The notes under the pieces were generated by a model. That model saw nothing but the letters and a program-made list of their open reading frames with translations, was not told the DNA's origin and ran no database searches. 64,000 bases of DNA from Imbricaverruca yamaguchii (Eukaryota > Arthropoda > Thecostraca > Neoverrucidae), in assembly GCA_034440575.1 (NCBI GenBank), contig JAOTOL010001219.1:186001-250000 (forward strand), in the 5' to 3' direction. Shown here in pieces: positions 57,642 through 64,000 of this stretch; position 1 is the stretch's first letter, and each line of letters starts with the position of its first letter. The translations under genes were made by a program, and so were the position numbers.

Positions 57642-58245
57642 ACGTCGGCGGCCCAGTGGTTAAGCCGAGCATCTGGCGTGCCAGAGCAGGCGCGCACCCA
57701 GGATTTCCCCATGGAGGGACACGGACCGAAAAGGGCACTTGGACGGCTCCAAAAGGGCACTTTGCGGCCCGGAGCACACTGGAAGGTTTGCTGACCGGGG
57801 GGCGCGTGAATCTTCCATGGGACACGTTGTATGATATAGGGCAGAGTTCACGGTACAGCACAATGCACAGGGCAAGGCACAGGGCACTTTTAGATCAAAA
57901 GGGCACCTAATTGGGACAGGCATAGGACAGGAAATGGCACAGGGGAATGTCATTTTTAGGCCAAAATGGCAGTTTTGGGCCTAAAGGGCACCTTTAGCAC
58001 AGGCGGGGCACATAAGGCAGGCGATTTTTGGGCTAAATTTGGGATATTCCGGCCAAGAGGGCACTTTTCGGTCAAAATGGCACTGGTCTCATGGGGGCCG
58101 GGCTCCCTGACCGACCCCCCCCCCCTCTGGTGCGCCTATGTGCCAGAGGTACGAGGTTCAGTTAACCGTGGCGTCCGTCCTTGCTGCCGGGGTGAGAGCC
58201 AGACGACGCCATGTGGTCTCAGCTGCTGAGCACATCTTTAAGTCA
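57642..58245 (+). mobile_element. SINE-C copy split by a hAT-like element
   Basis: The left piece at 57642-57686 is CGTCGGCGGCCCAGTGGTTA then AGCCGAGCATCTGGCGTGCC. The right piece at 58141-58245 is GTACGAGGTTCAGTTAACC, then GACGACGCCATGTGGTCTCA and GCTGCTGAG. Together they match SINE-C at 32141-32290. Confidence 0.8.
57687..58140. mobile_element. hAT-like MITE (454 bp) nested in SINE-C
   Basis: It begins CAGGCGCGCACCCAGGATTT and ends in a C-rich run followed by CTCTGGTGCGCCTATG, so the ends form an imperfect TIR (CA..GGCGC(G)CACC). An exact 8-bp duplication TGCCAGAG flanks it (57679-57686 and 58141-58148). The interior is rich in AAAAGGGCAC-type repeats. There is no coding capacity. Confidence 0.88.
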
Positions 58246-58348
58246 CCGTCCAGGAGTCGTTAGCGTGCTGGATACCGCGTTTCTCCCACAAAGGTGAGGT
58301 GTCGGGCAATAATTCCGCCAGATGTGTGGGTTTTGGGCTTCTGCGACC

Positions 58349-58450
58349 AGTTGCTGCGGTAAAGAGACCATTCCAAGCGGGAGTTGGACCAGCTGACCAG
58401 TTGCTGCGGTAAAGAGACCATTCCAAGCGGGAGTTGGACCAGCTGACCAG
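58349..58450. repeat. 50-bp tandem duplication
   Basis: Two copies of GACCAGTTGCTGCGGTAAAG, then AGACCATTCCAAGCGGGAGT and TGGACCAGCT, with a third partial start. Confidence 0.95.
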
Positions 58451-58736
58451 TTTCCACTGAGCGTAGGTGACATGGTATTCGAGTAAGCCGCAGGCCACGC
58501 ACTTTAGATTGAGAACAAATAAACATGAAATACAAGTATCACAGCACATTCCTTAAAGGCCACCACCGAGACACTGGTCAGACTTGTGTGGTGCCGCTGC
58601 GGCAGACTACACAGCTGGCTCACGGTGTCGGCGGATCGGCGCTCCCGTCAGCTGATCAGTAGTGACGTCACCAGAATCAGCTGACGTCCGGTGCGCCCCG
58701 GCCAATAGCTGTCGGCGCGCCGGAACGCTGCTCCAT

Positions 58737-58852
58737 GCGGTGCGTGTGCGTGCGTGCGTGCGCGTGCGTGTGCGTGCGTGTGCGCGTGCGTGCGTGTGCG
58801 CGTGCGTGCGTGCGCGTGCGTGCGTGTGCGTGCGTGTGCGTGTGCGTGTGTG

Positions 58853-58924
<72 letters not shown>

Positions 58925-58936
58925 CGTGTGTGCGTG

Positions 58937-58976
<40 letters not shown>

Positions 58977-58997
58977 TGTGGTGCTGTCTTTTGTTGC

Positions 58998-59060
<63 letters not shown>

Positions 59061-59076
59061 TGTGTGTGTTTGGCCA
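58737..59076. repeat. (TG)n/(TGCG)n microsatellite
   Basis: About 340 bp of alternating purine-pyrimidine sequence (TGTG, TGCG) with one interruption, GTGGTGCTGTCTTTTGTTGC, near 58978-58997. ORFs across it on both strands (Cys/Val or His/Thr repeats) are artefacts. Confidence 0.97.
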
Positions 59077-59261
59077 GCCTGCCACCGTGTGGTGATGTCG
59101 GCTGGTACTGATGCGATGAGCCGAGGTTTCTCTTTCTCTTTCCCTTTCTCTTTCTCCATGACCGTGTAATGGTAAGATGGCAGGTCGGGCCAGACGATGT
59201 GCCCTCCCTGCGGATGGTGAATGTTCAAAATGACCACCCAGTATGCTCCATATACTTAACC

Positions 59262-61022
59262 CCAGGAACAATCTTTCCACTTGCAGAACTGTTGCAAGTG
59301 GTAAATCAGCTCACTCCTCCGCTGATTTTATGTGGTGACTAACGCACATTCACCAAGTTTGGGGTTCAGCGAACAGTACTGGTCGTGGGCGTGTATTGGG
59401 GCGAATTATCCGGAATTTTCCCCTTAGTATTTTTAACACTGGAACTCCAACTCATTTTACACTGCAAACAGAACAGACCTCTGTGCTGGACTTGACGCTT
59501 TGCAGCCCTGAACTTTGGTTGCTCGTCTCACAGTCGAAAGGTTGTGGGTTCGAGTCTCACCTGTCGCTACTCTTCGCTGGCGACCAATCGGCGTGAGAAA
59601 TTGGCGATGCTACATGACTTAACGGTCGCTGTGTCGTAAAACCAATAACCAACCAACCAGCCCTGAGCTTTCCCCCTATTTAGAATGGTCGGTGGATGAT
59701 GATCCAGTTACGAGTGATCATTTTCCCGTTTGGACTTGCTTCATTGATGGTGTGGAAGCTGGTCGACGTCCGCCGAAGTATATTTATGTGAAAGCTGACT
59801 GGAATTCCTTCCAGTCCGATGTGGAGGAGAAACTCGGCGAATGCTCCGAAAGATTGGTTTCCATAGAAGTGTTTGCAACCACAATGTTATAAAATGCTCA
59901 GCAATATATTCCTCGTTCGTCGGGCACACCACGTCGTGTACCAGTCCCATAGTGGTCGGATGAGTACCGAGAGGTATTGCGTGCTAGAAAGAAGGCATTC
60001 CGTATTTTTAATCGTGACAGCTGCATGGCATATCTCGTAGCTTTTCGCAAGGCAAAGGCACACGCGAGGCGCACAATTACTGATTCCAAACGACAATCGT
60101 GGAAGGTGTACGTCAACACGTTGAACCGTTCCACTTCGCTGTCATCGGTGTGGTCCCGCATCAAACGTATCTCCGGCAAACGTACCTGTACCCCACTCCC
60201 CACACTGCACATAAATGGACAAGATATTAATCCGAAGGATGTCGCCGACGAGATTGAATAGGCCTTCTCCGAAAGATCGAGAAATAAAAACAGTCGACGT
60301 TTCTCGGAATACAAAGCCCTTGATTTGGTGCGAAGCACTACCCCTTGATTTCACAACAGTTTCTATCCATTACAACAGTCCATTTTCTATATCCGAACAG
60401 ACTGCTGCTATAAGCACCCTTAGGAACGTAGCAAAAGGACCCGACACCTTACACAATGGCATTATTAAGCATCTGCCGATAACAGCTTTAACACTTCTGC
60501 AAATGTTCAACGAAATGTGGGGAAGGGGACATTTCCATTGACATGGCGGAGGGCGCTTGTCGTCCCTATCTGCAAGCCAAACAAAACGGGAAAGGACCCA
60601 TTACATTATCGACCCATATCATTGACCTCTTTGCAAATTTTTTGACAAAATGGTAAACTTGCGACACATCTGGTTTTTAGAACGCAACCATATACTCACC
60701 TCGATACAGTGTGGCTTCCGCAGACACCGTAGCACATTTGACCATAATTTAGCTCTTGATTCCGTTGTACGCCTGAGTTTCATGAAAGGATGTCATACCG
60801 CCGCCATATTTTTCGATGTTGACGACGCTTGTGATACCGCATGGCGTCATGGTATCCTCACGAAATTGCACCAAAATAGGCATAAGAGGCCCGATGGTGT
60901 TTTTCTTGACTAATTTTTTAACAAATAGGACATTTCGGGTCAGAATAAGTGGCTACCTCTATGTCACCTTCCAACAGATTTATGGGGTTCCGCAGAGAAG
61001 TATATTGAGTGTGACTCTGTTC
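59262..61022 (+). mobile_element. Second I-group LINE fragment, left part
   Basis: This is a 5'-truncated, related but distinct LINE. Endonuclease pieces are TPGTIFPLAELLQVVNQLTP, NTGTPTHFTLQTEQTSVLDL and VTSDHFPVW. A linker with RKAFRIF-like and SSVWSRIKRISGK blocks follows (59977-60260), then RT pieces (HYRPISLTSL, CGFRRHRSTFDHN, DDACDTAWRHGILTKLHQ, YGVPQRSILSVTLF). Stops and frameshifts are frequent. It is split by a SINE at 59517-59657 and by a 2.4-kb insertion at 61023. The homologous RT resumes at 63450. Confidence 0.88.
59517..59657 (+). mobile_element. SINE-A copy inserted in LINE
   Basis: This copy is 5'-truncated (it begins GGTTGCTCGTCTCACAGTCG). B-box GGGTTCGAGTCTCACCT, body CGACCAATCGGCGTGAGAAA and tail GTCGTAAAACCAATAACCAA are present. 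The target duplication is CAGCCCTGAACTTT/CAGCCCTGAGCTTT (59503-59516 and 59658-59671). It interrupts the LINE endonuclease codons at CSPEL. Confidence 0.93.
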
Positions 61023-63438
61023 AGTGTTGGAAAAACTGGAGTTTGTTGGTGTCATGCCTACCGATACATTTTGTACTCCAGGATTGTGACTAGACTAAAT
61101 GAAATATTTTGTACTCTAGAAGGGAAAACGAAGAACAACATTGCTTGGTCGAGTGCTACCACTAAAAGTCCATACCTGACAACAACTAGCAGTTTCCGCG
61201 ACCCCAGCGCGTCGACCATCCAACGTCACTACACATCCTTGAAAGGCAGTACAAAGCATACGACGGAGCATGAGCCGTCGGTGTTGCGCTAAAATTCGTA
61301 AAGAACCTTACTAAAACCGGCTACACACAACGTCGGCGCTTCATATGTGAAAAACGCTATATTAGTGTCAATAAAGTCAATAATTAATTCAATATTTATT
61401 CAATATTGGTTCAATATTTATCAATATTTTATCTGATATATAACATACTTAGATTAATGAATATCTATTCCATATTACTCTTTGAAAACTTGCGCTGGAG
61501 CCTAGAGGTGTTCTATAGCCTTGCGCTGGAGTACTCGCCAAGAAGCACCAGAAATCTCTAGTTGGCAAATCCAGGGGTACTTGGTGTAATCGGAGTATAA
61601 AGTTGAAGCCTGGTTTCGCCAGTAAATGCTTTAAATGCGCAATCGAAGGTCGTTTTGTGAAAGGGACAACTTTTTTAGACACAATGAGCCCGTTCAATGC
61701 AAGAAAATCACTTCAAATTTCCTAAAATCCGCCCCGGAGCAAGCAAGTTCTCCGAGGCGATTACACCAAGAAACCAATGTCATTTGTGCACTTTTGCATG
61801 ACTGGCGCATATTTATTTTGTAAATGTGTGCGAAGATAAACATGCGCCTTGAAATATAACCACATTTTGGGTTCATCGGTGTCAGTGAAGGGTCCGTAAT
61901 ACATGTTCCGAAATTTACTCCGACCCATTCCCTGTTCCCCGCCCCATGAGGAGTTGTACTTCTCGGGCTGAGTTAGCGAATCCGACCAGCTCTATCTAAG
62001 AAGAAAAATAAAACCACCCGTGGCCAGTTTTACAAATACTCCCGTCTAGCAGCTCTAGATACTCCTAACTCGATCCTTGCTTCAACTAAACATTCCAGAC
62101 ATGAACTAAACAAGTACATGAAGGAACTTATAATAATAATAAGAATGGGTTTGAATTCCTTGTCTCAGCTTTTTCGTGCAAAATAACCTTCTTGGTGATG
62201 AGAATAAAACTATTTTAGCCGGACTGTTTTAGTATAATTTTCATTAAACCATTATATATTCCGAAACCCATATTTATAGACTTGGTCAACATGGATTAAG
62301 TATGCTTTTGTTATTATTTTCTCTACCATTGTGCCTGAAGTTGGCTTATAACCTCATCCTTCGCTAATTTAGCAACAGCACAAATTATATATATGGCAGT
62401 CGTTCGTAGGCTCTCATATTCCATAGAGCTAGCTGTGTGCAGTCTCCACGCAAATCAGAAACATGTTAAAATTTTCTGATGTAAGATTAACTCTCCTTAT
62501 TTTGACAGCAGGAATAGTAAAACATATTTCGTTATTAAAATCTATGTGATAATTTTATTTTATGGTCGCTTTTAACTTGTGCGTATCAATATGCCGGGTA
62601 TTCTCCCTCTATCTTGTTCCTGAGACCACGTGACCTATGACGAAACTTCCGATGTAAAACCGGCTCATCGCGACGGGACCCACTGGGGCCATGAAACTCA
62701 TTTGGGGAGCGTTCAAAATCTTGGCCACCAATCCGTCTAAAGACAACTGAAGTTAGCAATAATTCCAATGAATCGCGGGTGAACTCGGCCCATTAGTTGT
62801 GGGACCAGTCCCTCGGAGAAGTGTTTGTTGAAGGATGATCCCGGTTGTGTGGTCCGCCCAATGTGAGTCAGTGCGAGTCATCCTGATCTCTGCCAACAGA
62901 TATGTTATTTGTGCGTTCACATCATATCAAGCCCATTCATCATACATATTTGTTTGTGAACTCTGGAATTGCTTCACGCACCTACACTCAGGCAACACCT
63001 ATCCCATTTCCATATATCATGGGTATATTTTGGGGAGTACTTTGGCCACTGAGGGCATTTCCCACTAGATGCATTCCTCGACACAATTGCACATATTCAC
63101 GACTCAGCTTGCTGACATATTGCTGACTTAGAAGTTAGCTATATGTACATATATAATGCTTACATGGTACATACAGCATGAAATGCTGACATTTATTTTT
63201 AATTCCATTAAAGCAATGCCACCTGGTTATGAACAACTAATTTTTTTAGTGCAGCAAAATTTTGGGCATGGCTTAGTTTGGCAAGATGTTCATGCATACA
63301 AAAATGGTGACATTGGTTTTCAGCCCCACTAAAACAAGGTCAGTTGTCAGTTAGTGCATACCTGTTTTGTTTTTTTGTACTCCAGCCTAAAAAAAAATTG
63401 TACTCCACTACCAAGAAAAAAATATGAAAATCCTACAC
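61023..63438. mobile_element. 2.4-kb insertion of unknown class inside the LINE
   Basis: An exact 11-bp repeat TGACTCTGTTC (61012-61022 and 63439-63449) brackets AT-rich DNA that interrupts the RT sequence between SVTLF and AIAINNVGD. No transposase or RT is recognisable inside. 62046-62275 is a dispersed repeat shared, inverted, with 9790-10000. The similar TTTTGTACTCCAG/TTTTTTGTACTCCAGCC blocks near both ends (about 61070 and 63373), and an A-rich right end, suggest a composite retroelement insertion. Confidence 0.65.
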
Positions 63439-63449
63439 TGACTCTGTTC

Positions 63450-64000
63450 GCCATTGCCATAAATAATGTGGGTGATACACTGCCAACATCGGTAGGACGA
63501 GCGCTATTCGTGGATTATTTTACAGTGTGGTTCTCCTCTCGTACGGTGGAAAGACAGCTCCAATTAACTAGTGAAATTTATGGAGTGGTGTGATAGAACC
63601 GGTTTCACTTTATCCACCTCAAAGACTACCGTTGTTCATTTATATCGCAAACGCCGTTGCACAGACCCAACGATAAGGATGAACGGTCACCTCATACCTT
63701 TCAGGCCTGCAGTCAAGTTGCTGGGGGTGTGGATGGATTGCCATGTGACGTATAAAACTCACATCACTGACCTTATCAACAAATGTACAAAAGGTCTTCA
63801 TGTAATGAGTACCGTGTCTAGGTGTTCATATGGAGCTGACAGATCAATTTTATTCCTCATGTACCGATCGCTCGTGCGTTCTAAAATTGACTATGGATCT
63901 TTTATTTATGACGGAGCGGGTGCCACATCCGAGCGCTCTCTTGATGTGATCCACAATTCAGCCCTTCGCATCGTTACTGGAGCCTTTCGCACTTCACCGG
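63450..64000 (+). pseudogene. Second I-group LINE, right part of RT (runs off window)
   Basis: The sequence reads AIAINNVGDTLPTSVGRALF, then VDYFTVWFSS. The catalytic FADD seen in the first LINE is replaced by FVDY, so the second Asp is lost. After a frameshift near 63595 it continues TGFTLSTSKTTVVHLYRK, KLLGVWMDCHVTYKTHI, YRSLVRSKIDYGSFIYDGAG and LRIVTGAFRTSP to the window edge. The same thumb block lies at 48461-49003 in the first LINE. Confidence 0.9.

Noticed and set aside
58648..59280. Cys/Val and His/Thr-rich ORFs
   Set aside because: They are translations of the TG/TGCG microsatellite.

Overview
This is non-coding-rich DNA from an animal nuclear genome, most likely a protostome and probably an arthropod. 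The basis is spliced exons of a calcium/calmodulin-dependent kinase II (CaMKII) gene with invertebrate-type residues, a mariner, a pogo-type transposase, hAT-like elements, I-group and CR1-like LINEs and tRNA-derived SINEs. The species cannot be fixed from the sequence. Nothing prokaryotic is present: no operons, no rRNA and no CRISPR.

The only host gene I can support is CaMKII, on the + strand. Four consecutive kinase-domain exons lie at 16607-16661, 20027-20165, 30311-30413 and 40600-40683. Their splice sites and phases join perfectly into 127 codons, from VRLHDS through HRDLK, DFG and the activation loop to DIWAC. Upstream exons (ATP-binding lobe) and the next exon (VILYILLVGY) were not found, so the window is the middle of a very large gene and nearly everything from 16.6 to 40.7 kb is intron. 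The flanks are probably intron too.

Roughly a quarter of the window, by my coordinates, is tandem repeat. Arrays of 24, 25, 30, 33, 37, 40/43, 41, 45, 53, 59, 67 and 72-74 bp units occur, plus TA, CA, TG, GTCGG and hexanucleotide microsatellites. Arrays whose unit is stop-free create very long artificial ORFs, up to 1394 codons, which are not genes. The most striking array (18607-20020) is built from the splice acceptor and first coding bases of the CaMKII exon it abuts. All four exons have a tandem array within about 45 bp of a splice site.

Mobile DNA fills much of the rest. It comprises a frameshifted pogo-like transposase (1-1771), a 2.7-kb DNA transposon with TIRs of about 440 bp inside the 24-bp array (12912-15638), a decayed mariner (37986-39031), and an I-group LINE with gag-like ORF1 and broken EN-RT-RNase H ORF2 (about 44000-50176). 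There is a second related LINE (59262-64000) split by a SINE and by a 2.4-kb insertion, and a minus-strand CR1-like LINE (25790-28600). hAT-like MITEs have 8-bp target duplications, two of them inside minisatellites. At least three tRNA-type SINE families occur. One SINE family shares its 3' tail with the end of the I-group LINE, which suggests a SINE/LINE partnership. Several short tail-only retrocopies have clear 12-15 bp target duplications.
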